The translations under genes were made by a program, and so were the position numbers. DNA of 64,000 nt, taken from Alistipes sp. (GTDB lineage Bacteria; Bacteroidota; Bacteroidia; Bacteroidales; Rikenellaceae). Under the pieces are notes generated by a model that worked only from the letters and a program-made list of their open reading frames with translations, was not told where the DNA came from and did no database searches. The first letter of the stretch is position 1, and each line of letters opens with the position of its first letter. The stretch lies in contig JAHHQM010000009.1 of the NCBI GenBank assembly GCA_020026395.1, forward strand, positions 1 through 64,000, in the 5' to 3' direction. Below are positions 8,793 through 16,864 of the stretch, piece by piece.

Positions 8793-10784
8793 TTATCTAC
8801 GTTCTTTTATGACGCCACTTCGATAAGCGTCCAAAAGTCGCCGTAAATCATTGATCTGTACCTGCAACTCCTTACCCACCGTCGTGTCGCGTACCATGAT
8901 GCGGCGCGTGACGGATTCCACGACAAATTTCGTCGAGAGGATGTCCAACCCCTCCTCGATGGCGCGACGGCGCGATACGAACGGCTGGTGCTGGACGAGT
9001 TGCATGCCCCATGAGTTGTAGATGAGCGTGTAGCCTGCGATGCCCGTCTCCTTCTGATAGGCACGCGAGAAACCGCCGTCGATCATCAGCAGACGACCGC
9101 CTGCCTTGATCGGGCTTTCGCCCTTACCGCTCTTGATGGGAATGTGTCCCGAAATAATATGCGACGTGGCGGGATCCAGACCGAATGCCTCGAGGATCAT
9201 TCCGCAGGCATTCGCATCCTCCATGTGGGCGTAGTAGAAGCCTTTGTGCTCCTTGCGTGCCTCCTTGTCGTCGATAAAATAGGCTTCGAAGGTTGCCATC
9301 TTGTCCTTGTCGAACAGGGGCGAATCCTTACCGCACCACAAATACCACATGTAATCCAGTGCTTCCTGCTGTTCGGGCGTGCCACGTTCCCCCGAGAAAG
9401 CCTCGCGTGCCAGTTGATCGACGCGGTTCAGGAGCGAACGACCCTTGCGGCGCTCTCCGCAGATCTCCACTTCCTTGAACGTGCCGTCCTCGTTCATCGG
9501 GATCGAGGCGTGGTACAGCAGGTTGGAGTTCAAAACCAGATAAAGACTGCCCTTGCGGTAGAGCAGACGGATGTGTTTCTGGAGCTTCTCGCTGTTGCGG
9601 AACGACGAGGAGAGCTGCTGCATGACATCCTCTTCGTCGGGCGAAAGCTTGTAGGGATCTTTCTTATCGAGTGTCGGGAAATTGAGGTCGTTCAGCGGAT
9701 AAACCTTACCGTCGACCTCCACCGTACCCGCCTTCAGATCCATCTTGTCCAACAACAAACGCGATTTCATGTCGTATTCGGGGTGACGGGCGATCATCTG
9801 ACCTTCCAGCTTGAACTGGATGACGGCCATCGCCTTCTGCATCTGCGCCGAAAGACGGATGTCGCGTTCGTCAAGACATGCATCGGGCATCAGACGCGGC
9901 AGGAACGACTTGCAGGGGTCGTCGCCGTAGGTCTCCATCGCAAAACGTGCCAGCGGCAAGAGGTTGATGCCGTAGCCGTTCTCCAACACGTCGAGGTTGG
10001 CGTAGCGTGCCTGAATGCGCACCACGTTGGCGATCGATGCGGGGTTTCCGGCGGCGGCACCCATCCACAACATATCGTGGTTGCCCCACTGAATGTCCAG
10101 CGTGTGGTAGTTGATCAGCGTGTCGAGGATGATGTGCGGGCCCGGACCTCGGTCGAAAATATCGCCGATGATGTGCAGGCGGTCGATCGTCAGACGCTGG
10201 ATCACGTGCGAGATGGCCACGATAAATTCGTCGGCACGTCCCACCGAGATGATCGAGCGCAGAATCGATTTGAAATACTCCTCTTTATTGACTTTTTCGC
10301 GCGAGCCCGATTCGTGCAGGAGCTCCTGAATGACATAGGCGAAGTCGGCAGGCAGTGCCTTTTTTACTTTCGAACGCGTGTATTTGGTCGATACCGTACG
10401 GCAAACCTCGATCAGTTCGTTGATCGTGATGTGATACCAGTCCTGAAGGTTCTTTTCCGTGCGTTTGATCAGTTCGAGTTTTTCTTCGGGGTAGTAGATC
10501 AGCGTGCAGAGGTCGCGTTGTTCGGATTCGCGCAGCGTGTGCTGGAACAAATCATGCACCTTTTGGCGAATCACGCCCGAACCGTTCTTCAGCACGTGCT
10601 GGAAAGCGGCGAACTCCCCGTGAAGGTCGGTCAAAAAATGTTCGGTTCCCTTCGGAAGATTGAGGATGGCCTCCAAGTTTACGATCTCGGTGGCGGCATC
10701 CGAAATAGTCGGGAACTTTTCGGCCAAAAGATCCAGATATTTCAAATCCTCGGGTGAATAATCTTTTTTTGAACTGCTTTTCAT
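8793..10784 (-). CDS. fbp: Fructose-1,6-bisphosphatase, class III
   Basis: A 663-residue protein matching class III fructose-1,6-bisphosphatases (about 640-670 residues), the gluconeogenic enzyme that hydrolyses fructose 1,6-bisphosphate to fructose 6-phosphate in the cytosol. Metallophosphatase motifs are visible: TDLHGE (residues 52-57), IGDIFDRGPGP and QWGNHDMLW, and later SGHIP. These are the metal-binding signatures of the calcineurin-like fold. It is a single-gene unit with its own -7 box upstream and a terminator downstream. Composition is core-like, so the border with the accessory island lies between this gene and the transposase scar. Confidence 0.95.
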   Translation of the reverse strand: MKSSSKKDYSPEDLKYLDLLAEKFPTISDAATEIVNLEAILNLPKGTEHFLTDLHGEFAAFQHVLKNGSGVIRQKVHDLFQHTLRESEQRDLCTLIYYPEEKLELIKRTEKNLQDWYHITINELIEVCRTVSTKYTRSKVKKALPADFAYVIQELLHESGSREKVNKEEYFKSILRSIISVGRADEFIVAISHVIQRLTIDRLHIIGDIFDRGPGPHIILDTLINYHTLDIQWGNHDMLWMGAAAGNPASIANVVRIQARYANLDVLENGYGINLLPLARFAMETYGDDPCKSFLPRLMPDACLDERDIRLSAQMQKAMAVIQFKLEGQMIARHPEYDMKSRLLLDKMDLKAGTVEVDGKVYPLNDLNFPTLDKKDPYKLSPDEEDVMQQLSSSFRNSEKLQKHIRLLYRKGSLYLVLNSNLLYHASIPMNEDGTFKEVEICGERRKGRSLLNRVDQLAREAFSGERGTPEQQEALDYMWYLWCGKDSPLFDKDKMATFEAYFIDDKEARKEHKGFYYAHMEDANACGMILEAFGLDPATSHIISGHIPIKSGKGESPIKAGGRLLMIDGGFSRAYQKETGIAGYTLIYNSWGMQLVQHQPFVSRRRAIEEGLDILSTKFVVESVTRRIMVRDTTVGKELQVQINDLRRLLDAYRSGVIKERR

Positions 10785-10808
10785 CTTGTTTTTGGTTTAA
10801 AACGATTA

Positions 10809-10816
10809 CAAAAATA
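10809..10816 (-). promoter_or_regulatory. -7 box of fbp
   Basis: The minus strand reads TATTTTTG, an exact TAnnTTTG match 24 bases before the fbp start. A TTG at 10835-10837 (minus strand), 18 bases upstream, could be the -33 element. Confidence 0.6.
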
Positions 10817-10967
10817 TAAAAATATCTGAAATAACAAGTCTTTTTGCAAATATATTTTCGATAAATCGTGCTTTTGTTAAAATAATATTTTAAAATATCG
10901 GCGCGGTCTCTTAAAAATTAATATGGGTATAAGGCTGCTCTTTTCAGTTATTTTTTTTATATAGAGC

Positions 10968-11000
10968 AAAAAAAGCACCTGCCCCGAGGCAAGTGCTTTA
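10968..11000 (-). terminator. Terminator of the AraC-type gene
   Basis: AAAGCACcTGCC and GGCAaGTGCTTT form a stem with one mismatch around a short CG-rich loop. The A run on the left gives a U run on the minus strand. It sits just past the stop of the AraC-family gene. Confidence 0.7.
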
Positions 11001-11022
11001 GATCGGATGTCCGACAAAAGAG

Positions 11023-11931
11023 CTAACCGCGGCGTTTGAAACGCGAAGGCGAAGTACCGGTATGTTGTTTGAAGTATTTGCCGAAGAACGACTGGGTCGA
11101 GAAATTCAGGTGGTAGGCAATCTCCTGAATGCTCATACCCGAATATTTCAACAGGGCTTTGGCTTCGAGGATGACCGATTCGTCGATCCAGCGTGCCGCC
11201 GTCTTGCCGCTCACCTCCTTGACTACCGACGAGAGGTATTTGGGAGTGATGTTCAGCTCCTTGGCATAGAAACTGACGTTTCTCTCGCGTTTGCTGTGTT
11301 GCTCCAGAAGCGCCATGAATTCGTTGAAAAGTACCTCGCAACGTCCCTGTTTGGCCTCCTCGGGTTGTTCGCGGAGGATGATCTCGGTGATCATGTAGAA
11401 GGCCGTGGTGAACAGCGTGCGGATGATCTCGTGGCGGTAGCGGGGTTTGTCGCTGCGCGTCATGGTCATGATCATGCGGAACAGTTGGCGGATCTCATCG
11501 ACATCCTCCTGGCGTACCTCCATGACGGGTTGCTGTCCGAAACGCATGTAGACGGGAAGCGAGGTCGAGAGGTCGATCTGGATCTCATTGACGAACGAAC
11601 GCGAGAAAGCCAGGAAATAGGCCTGCGCATTGTTCGAACACTTCACCGTGCGGATGATGCTGTCGGGGTTGAAAAAGACGATGGTGTTGGGTTTGACGTG
11701 GTAGTTCTGCATGTCGATCGACACGGTGGCCTCACCCGCGATGATGATCACCGCCGAGAAACCGTCGATCGACGCGGGATAGTCGCTCGTCGTGTTGTTG
11801 TCGGGACTGAGTTTGGTAACCACCAAATCATCCGAGAGATAAAACACGTCGTTCATCTCCTTCTTGATGCGCGAGATGGATACTTTGTGCAACCCCTCGC
11901 GCAAGTTGCGCATAACCTTCGAACCCTCCAT
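11023..11931 (-). CDS. AraC family transcriptional regulator
   Basis: A 302-residue regulator. The N-terminal ~150 residues look like a cupin-type ligand or dimer domain (INTVFFNPDS-like strand pattern). The C-terminal ~100 residues are a double helix-turn-helix of the AraC/XylS type, with ELNITPKYLSSVVKE as the first and MSIQEIAYHLNFSTQSFFGKYF as the second recognition region, ending FKQHTGTSPSRFKRRG as usual in this family. The ligand and targets are unknown, and the nearest neighbour on the same strand (fbp) has its own promoter. A -7 box and a -33 TTG lie directly upstream. Confidence 0.9.
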   Translation of the reverse strand: MEGSKVMRNLREGLHKVSISRIKKEMNDVFYLSDDLVVTKLSPDNNTTSDYPASIDGFSAVIIIAGEATVSIDMQNYHVKPNTIVFFNPDSIIRTVKCSNNAQAYFLAFSRSFVNEIQIDLSTSLPVYMRFGQQPVMEVRQEDVDEIRQLFRMIMTMTRSDKPRYRHEIIRTLFTTAFYMITEIILREQPEEAKQGRCEVLFNEFMALLEQHSKRERNVSFYAKELNITPKYLSSVVKEVSGKTAARWIDESVILEAKALLKYSGMSIQEIAYHLNFSTQSFFGKYFKQHTGTSPSRFKRRG

Positions 11932-11949
11932 ATCGTAAATTATTTAGGA

Positions 11950-11980
11950 CAAAAGTAACAAATTTTGTTCTGGATAACAA
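11950..11980 (-). promoter_or_regulatory. Promoter of AraC-type gene
   Basis: On the minus strand TACTTTTG (11950-11957) matches TAnnTTTG, and TTG at 11978-11980 lies 20 bases upstream, the usual -33 distance. The ATG follows 18 bases downstream of the -7 box. Confidence 0.65.
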
Positions 11981-12017
11981 GAATTCGGCGCTTTTTTTGG
12001 TTGAATTGTCGTTTTTT

Positions 12018-12887
12018 TTAAGCTTCCTGTGCGGGGCAGATGACGCGGAGCGCACCTGCAAGGCACTCGATGTGGAGCGGGAAGTGCGATCCGGGCTGTC
12101 CGTCGACGTCGGTCGGCTCGTCGATTTTCGAGACAATATCAATGGTGTGCGCTTGCACGTGACGGACGATTTTGGGGTTGCCGCCCAGCAGGTAACGACT
12201 CATGGCAAGGGTCGAACGGAAGAAGTTGCGTTTCTCCAGAAGGATCATCTCGAACTTGCCGTCGCGCACCGACGAATTGCGTGCAAGGTGGAATCCTCCG
12301 GCCGTTTCGCCGTTGAAAATCAATACCATGAGCGAGTTGAAGTCGAACTCCTCGTTTTCGGTCACGACCTTCAGCGGTACGGCGTGCATCGTGCGGAATT
12401 CGTGCGCACCCTCGATCAGATAGGCCAGTTTGCCGATCTTGTGTTTGCGGTCGTCGGGCGTGCGTTGCGAGGTGGTCGTGAAGACACCGAACGAGAGGAT
12501 GTTCACGAAATACTGGTCATTGACGCGTCCGCAATCGATCCGCTGCTCCGTGCCGCGGACGATTTGGCGTGCCGCCTCGATCGGGTCGTGCGACATGCCG
12601 AGTGCTCCGGCAAAGTCGTTGGCCGTACCCGCGGGAATGATGCCGAGCGGGAGGTTCAATCCCTTGGCACACATGCTGTTTACGGCGAAATTCACCGTGC
12701 CGTCGCCACCCGCCACGACCATCAGATCGATCTCCTCATTGCCGTCGTAGGGGTTGGCCTTGAAGTCGATGGCCTGGGGGGTCATCCGGTAGCCGTGTTC
12801 GGCAAAAACGGCGACAATCTGATCCACCATACGGTCGATCTTGCCGCGTCCCGACTGTTTGTTATAGAGAAAAACTGCTTGTTTCAT
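12018..12887 (-). CDS. YegS/DagK-like lipid kinase
   Basis: A 289-residue diacylglycerol-kinase catalytic-domain protein. The glycine-rich nucleotide loop VVAGGDGTVNF lies at residues 57-67, and the second conserved block GIIPAGTANDFA follows at about 82-93, both standard for bacterial lipid kinases of the YegS/DgkB type. It probably phosphorylates a diacylglycerol or related lipid at the inner membrane face; the exact lipid cannot be told. It begins 3 bases after the ApbE-type gene ends, so the two form an operon from the promoter near 13931. Confidence 0.88.
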   Translation of the reverse strand: MKQAVFLYNKQSGRGKIDRMVDQIVAVFAEHGYRMTPQAIDFKANPYDGNEEIDLMVVAGGDGTVNFAVNSMCAKGLNLPLGIIPAGTANDFAGALGMSHDPIEAARQIVRGTEQRIDCGRVNDQYFVNILSFGVFTTTSQRTPDDRKHKIGKLAYLIEGAHEFRTMHAVPLKVVTENEEFDFNSLMVLIFNGETAGGFHLARNSSVRDGKFEMILLEKRNFFRSTLAMSRYLLGGNPKIVRHVQAHTIDIVSKIDEPTDVDGQPGSHFPLHIECLAGALRVICPAQEA

Positions 12888-12890
12888 GGT

Positions 12891-13907
12891 TTAGTCTTCC
12901 ATCAAAAGTTTCTTCATGCCTTCCGAGGCAAATTCCTCGTATTCACCCTCTTTATCGCCCGCAAGAATGAAATAGACGTTGTATTGGGGGTGTTCGGTGA
13001 CCATCTGAAGGGCATCGTCCGCACCCATCGCCAGGAACATCGTACCCAGGGCGTCGGCTTCGGCGCACGTCTTCGCCACGACCGTCACGGACAGCAGGCG
13101 CGACAGGGCACTGCGACCCGTCTGGGGATTGATCGTGTGGGCTACGAGATTGCCCTCTTTATCGCGGTAGCAACGGCGGTAGTTGCCCGAAGTGGCCATG
13201 CCGCCCTCCGTGAAACGGATGCGTCGCTGGAGGTATTCGCCGTTGGTCTGGTTGCCTTCGAACGGGGTCTCGACGCCGATGCGCCAACCCTCGCCCTGGC
13301 GGTTGTGTCCCTTGCAACGGATCTCGCCGCCGATCTCCACGAGGTAATTTTGCGCCCCGCACTCCTCGACCATATCGGCCAGAAGATCAACCGTATAACC
13401 CTTGGCAACGGAGTTGAAGTCGAGCTGCACGCGGGGATCCTGTTTGACGATGCGGTCACCCTCGATGCGGATCTTGTCGTGGCCGACAAATTGCAGCAGC
13501 GAGTCGATGTTGGGATCGGGCAGGCTGTGTTTTCCGGCAAAACCCCACGCCTCGACCAGCGGTTTGACGGTCACGTCGTAACGCCCCGCACACAACGACG
13601 AAATGCTGTCGGCCAACAGGAAATTGAAGCGGATATGAGCGTCGATCGAGTCGGTTTCGTTGCGGTTGATGCGGTTCAGAAGCGACCCCTCCTCGAAGAT
13701 CGACATCGAGGATTTCATCTCACGGTCGATTTTCAGCGCACGCAGGAAAACTTCCTGATGCGTGAGGTCTTTGATGTCGGCCACAATACGCATGCGGGTA
13801 CCGAGCATCGGACCCTCGATGATCATGTAGCTCTTCTGGGCGTCCTGGCACGACGCAAATGCAAGAGCCACAAACAAAAAGAAGATACGAAAAATGTTCG
13901 TTTTCAT
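12891..13907 (-). CDS. apbE: FAD:protein FMN transferase lipoprotein
   Basis: A 338-residue ApbE-family protein. A lipobox-like signal peptide ends in FASC (Cys about 20), so the mature protein should be anchored in the envelope. The ApbE fold is indicated by GPMLGTRMRIV near the start, DFNSVAKGYTVDLLADM, the YLVEIGGEIRCKG segment and HTINPQTGRSA, which carry FAD- and metal-binding residues. ApbE attaches FMN covalently to threonine in flavoproteins such as NqrB/NqrC and RnfG. It is the first gene of a two-gene unit with the lipid kinase. Confidence 0.92.
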   Translation of the reverse strand: MKTNIFRIFFLFVALAFASCQDAQKSYMIIEGPMLGTRMRIVADIKDLTHQEVFLRALKIDREMKSSMSIFEEGSLLNRINRNETDSIDAHIRFNFLLADSISSLCAGRYDVTVKPLVEAWGFAGKHSLPDPNIDSLLQFVGHDKIRIEGDRIVKQDPRVQLDFNSVAKGYTVDLLADMVEECGAQNYLVEIGGEIRCKGHNRQGEGWRIGVETPFEGNQTNGEYLQRRIRFTEGGMATSGNYRRCYRDKEGNLVAHTINPQTGRSALSRLLSVTVVAKTCAEADALGTMFLAMGADDALQMVTEHPQYNVYFILAGDKEGEYEEFASEGMKKLLMED

Positions 13908-13930
13908 GGGCAGAAGTCTGATTTTACGGA

Positions 13931-13938
13931 CAAAATTA
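13931..13938 (-). promoter_or_regulatory. -7 box of apbE operon
   Basis: The minus strand reads TAATTTTG, an exact TAnnTTTG match 23 bases upstream of the apbE ATG. No convincing -33 element was seen. Confidence 0.55.
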
Positions 13939-14022
13939 CGATTTTTTACTTTACGAAGGCCGAAAACAGCCCCAAATGCGAAATAAATTTTGATTTCGGG
14001 TGATTTATTCTTATAAAATTCC

Positions 14023-14030
14023 TACCTTTG
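14023..14030 (+). promoter_or_regulatory. -7 box of rpsO-pnp
   Basis: TACCTTTG matches TAnnTTTG and lies 73 bases before the rpsO ATG. The resulting ~65-base leader could hold S15 autoregulatory structure, but I could not identify one by eye. Confidence 0.6.
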
Positions 14031-14103
14031 TGGCACGCTCTGGCGTGATCCGCAGTAAGGGGGATGCGTCGTAGAGTGGAACTTAAATAAACAAAAAATT
14101 ATT

Positions 14104-14376
14104 ATGGCTTATTTAACAGCAGAGAAAAAGCAAGAGCTTTTTGGTCAGTACGGCAAGTCTAACACCGACACGGGTTCGCCCGAGAGTCAGATCGCGTTGT
14201 TCTCGTACCGTATCAGCCACCTTACAGAGCACCTCAAAAACAACCGTCACGATTTCGGCACGCAGCGTGCTTTGTTGCGTCTGGTCGGTAAACGTCGTCA
14301 GTTGTTGGAGTACTTGAAGGTCGTTGACATCGAGCGCTACCGTGCAATCGTTAAAACGCTTAACCTTCGTAAGTAA
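14104..14376 (+). CDS. rpsO: 30S ribosomal protein S15
   Basis: A 90-residue protein with the S15 signature: FGQYGKSNTDTGSPESQIALFSYRI and HLTEHLKNNRHDFGTQRALL, ending VGKRRQLLEYLKV. S15 binds 16S rRNA early in small-subunit assembly. It stands directly upstream of pnp, the conserved rpsO-pnp arrangement of many bacteria, with a hairpin between the two genes. Confidence 0.98.
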   Translation: MAYLTAEKKQELFGQYGKSNTDTGSPESQIALFSYRISHLTEHLKNNRHDFGTQRALLRLVGKRRQLLEYLKVVDIERYRAIVKTLNLRK

Positions 14377-14389
14377 TCCGAAGAGCCGG

Positions 14390-14430
14390 AATGAGGGCAA
14401 CTTCCAAAAAGTTGCCTTCATTTTAATTTT
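14390..14430 (+). terminator. Hairpin between rpsO and pnp
   Basis: AATGAGGGCAACTT (14390-14403) pairs with AAGTTGCCTTCATT (14409-14422) with a single mismatch, followed by a T-rich stretch. It looks like a terminator or attenuator that separates rpsO from pnp. In other bacteria this position is also a processing site for pnp control. Confidence 0.7.
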
Positions 14431-14463
14431 AAAGGCAAAACACACATTTAGGTAAAAATATTT

Positions 14464-16716
14464 ATGGAAGAAAAGAAGCTGTACAATGCAGTCCGTAAGA
14501 CGATCACCCTTGGCGACGGCCGTGTGATCGAGATCGAAACGGGCAAACTGGCCAAACAGGCCGACGGCGCCGTCGTCCTCAAAATGGGCGATACGATGCT
14601 GCTGGCAACTGTCGTGGCCGCCAAGGACGCCAAACCCGACACCGACTTCATGCCCCTGCAAGTCGAGTACAAAGAGAAGTATGCCGCCTGCGGTCGTTTC
14701 CCCGGCGGTTTCCTCAAACGCGAAGGACGCGCAGGTGATGCCGAAATTCTGGTGGCTCGTCTGATCGACCGCGCTCTGCGTCCCCTGTTCCCCTCGAACT
14801 ACCACGCCGAAGTTTACGTGACCGTAAACCTGATCTCGGCCGACAAGGATATCCAACCCGACGCGCTGGCAGGTCTTGCCGCATCGGCCGCTCTGGCTGT
14901 TTCGGACATTCCGTTCGGAGGCCCGATCTCGGAGGTGCGTGTTGCCCGCATCAACGGCGAGTATGTCATCAACCCCAATTTCTCGCAGATGGATCAGGTC
15001 GATCTGGACATCATGGTTGCCGGTACCATCGACAACATCCTGATGGTCGAGGGTGAGATGAAAGAGGTTTCGGAGTCGGTAATGCTGGGTGCCATCAAGT
15101 TCGCCCACGAGGAGATCAAGAAGCACTGCGCCGTACAGATCGAATTGTCGAAGGAGCTCGGCAAGGATGTGAAACGCGAGTACTGCCACGAGGAGAACGA
15201 CGAGGAGTTGCGTCAGACGATCATCTCGGAGCTCTACGACAAGGCATATGCCATCGCCACTTCGGGTACGATGAAGCACGAGCGTGAGGAGTTGTTCGAG
15301 AACCTTGAAGCCGAGTTCTGCGAGCGCTTCACCGAAGAGGAGCTGGAGGAGAAGCAGGTGATGATCCACCGCTACTACCACGACGACGTGGTCAAGAAGG
15401 CCATGCGTAACATGATCCTCGACGAGCACAAACGTCTGGACGGCCGTAAGCTCGATGAGATCCGCCCCATCTGGTGCGAGGTCGGTTACCTGCCCGGTGC
15501 ACACGGTTCGGCTATCTTCACCCGTGGTGAAACCCAGTCGCTGGCTACCGTGACGCTTGGTACAAAACTTGATGAAAAACAAAAGGACGAAGTACTCGTA
15601 CAGGGTTCCGAGCAGTTCGTACTTCACTATAACTTCCCGCCGTTCTCGACCGGTGAGGCTAAGGCCGCCCGTGGTCTGAGCCGTCGTGAGATCGGTCACG
15701 GCCACCTCGCATGGCGTGCTCTGAAGCCGATGGTTCCCGTCGGTGAGGAGAACCCCTATGCCGTACGTGTCGTTTCCGATATTCTGGAGTCGAACGGTTC
15801 GTCGTCGATGGCAACCGTCTGCGCCGGTACGCTGGCTCTGATGGATGCAGGTGTGAAGTTGAAGAAACCCGTTTCGGGTATTGCCATGGGTCTGATCTCG
15901 GATTCCGAAACCGGCAAGTGGGCCGTATTGTCGGATATCCTGGGTGACGAGGATCACTTGGGCGATATGGACTTCAAGGTGACGGGTACCCGCGACGGTA
16001 TCACCGCCACGCAGATGGATATCAAGGTCGACGGTCTGTCGTACGACGTACTGGCAACCGCACTGGAGCAGGCTCGCAAGGGTCGTATGCACATCCTCGA
16101 TATCATGACCCAGACCATCGCCGAGCCGAGAGCCGACTACAAACCCATGGTTCCCCGTATCCAGCAGATCGTGATCCCGCAGGATATGATCGGTGCCGTG
16201 ATCGGCCCGGGCGGTAAGGTAATTCAGGATATCCAGAAGACCACCGACACGACCATTACGATCACCGAGGAGGAGAACAAGGGTATCGTCGATATCTTCG
16301 GCGTCAACAAGGCTGCGCTGGATGCCGCTCTGGCTCGCATCAAGGCCATCGTTGCCATCCCCGAAGTAGGCGAGACGTACCACGGTAAGATCCGTTCGAT
16401 TGTTGCCTTCGGCGCATTCGTCGAGATCATGCCCGGCAAGGACGCCCTGCTGCACATCTCGGAGATCGACTACAAGCGTTTCGAGACGATGGAGGAGACC
16501 GGTTTGAAGGAGGGTGACGAGATCGATGTGAAACTCATCGGTGTCGATCCCAAGACCAACAAACTCAAGTTGTCGCGTAAGGCTCTGTTGCCCAAGCCCG
16601 AAGGTTGGGTAGAGCGTGAGCGTCGTCCCCGTCCCGAGCGTTCGGAGCGTGGCGAGAGAGGCGAACGTGGCGAGCGCCGCGAGCGTCGTCCGCACCACGA
16701 CCACAAAGAGGAGTAA
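14464..16716 (+). CDS. pnp: Polyribonucleotide nucleotidyltransferase
   Basis: A 750-residue PNPase. Two RNase PH domains are present: the first opens KLYNAVRKTITLGDGRVIEIETG, the second contains LPGAHGSAIFTRGETQSL. A KH domain follows (DMIGAVIGPGGKVIQDIQ, about residues 575-592), then an S1 domain (TYHGKIRSIVAFGAFVEI). The last ~35 residues are an Arg/Glu/Gly-rich tail, typical for Bacteroidota. It degrades RNA phosphorolytically 3' to 5' in the cytosol. It lies 87 bases after rpsO with a hairpin between. Confidence 0.98.
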   Translation: MEEKKLYNAVRKTITLGDGRVIEIETGKLAKQADGAVVLKMGDTMLLATVVAAKDAKPDTDFMPLQVEYKEKYAACGRFPGGFLKREGRAGDAEILVARLIDRALRPLFPSNYHAEVYVTVNLISADKDIQPDALAGLAASAALAVSDIPFGGPISEVRVARINGEYVINPNFSQMDQVDLDIMVAGTIDNILMVEGEMKEVSESVMLGAIKFAHEEIKKHCAVQIELSKELGKDVKREYCHEENDEELRQTIISELYDKAYAIATSGTMKHEREELFENLEAEFCERFTEEELEEKQVMIHRYYHDDVVKKAMRNMILDEHKRLDGRKLDEIRPIWCEVGYLPGAHGSAIFTRGETQSLATVTLGTKLDEKQKDEVLVQGSEQFVLHYNFPPFSTGEAKAARGLSRREIGHGHLAWRALKPMVPVGEENPYAVRVVSDILESNGSSSMATVCAGTLALMDAGVKLKKPVSGIAMGLISDSETGKWAVLSDILGDEDHLGDMDFKVTGTRDGITATQMDIKVDGLSYDVLATALEQARKGRMHILDIMTQTIAEPRADYKPMVPRIQQIVIPQDMIGAVIGPGGKVIQDIQKTTDTTITITEEENKGIVDIFGVNKAALDAALARIKAIVAIPEVGETYHGKIRSIVAFGAFVEIMPGKDALLHISEIDYKRFETMEETGLKEGDEIDVKLIGVDPKTNKLKLSRKALLPKPEGWVERERRPRPERSERGERGERGERRERRPHHDHKEE

Positions 16717-16726
16717 AACCAAAATG

Positions 16727-16761
16727 CAACATCCGATGAATATTTTATTCGTCGGGTGTTG
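16727..16761 (+). terminator. Hairpin after pnp
   Basis: CAACATCCGATGAA (16727-16740) and TTCGTCGGGTGTTG (16748-16761) form a 14-bp stem with two G-T pairs. There is no immediate T run; T-rich sequence follows about 12 bases later. The right arm contains the TTG that serves as -33 element for the next gene. Confidence 0.6.
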
Positions 16762-16788
16762 TAAATCATAAGATTTTTTCTATTTTTG
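16759..16788 (+). promoter_or_regulatory. Promoter of OmpA/TPR lipoprotein gene
   Basis: TTG at 16759-16761 and TATTTTTG at 16781-16788 are spaced by 19 bases, a full Bacteroidota -33/-7 pair. The leader to the ATG at 16865 is about 70 bases. Confidence 0.75.
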
Positions 16789-16864
16789 CGTTGTTGGCAG
16801 AAGGTAAAAAATTTTATTGGTGTACCTTATATATATACTAGAACAACAAAAATATTTACGAATT

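Noticed and set aside
8382..8826. Small + strand frames after the IS1182-like fragment
   Set aside because: Frameshifted continuation of the transposase and antisense of the IS256-like fragment; no independent gene.
9144..10757. 537-residue + strand frame opposite fbp
   Set aside because: Antisense shadow; fbp motifs are clear on the minus strand.
11997..14003. 668-residue + strand open frame opposite the lipid kinase and ApbE genes
   Set aside because: Antisense to two clear genes; composition is a shadow (His/Val/Arg-rich).
14113..16722. 869-residue open frame on the minus strand opposite pnp
   Set aside because: Complementary reading of a highly biased GC-rich gene; no family motif, and pnp is certain.
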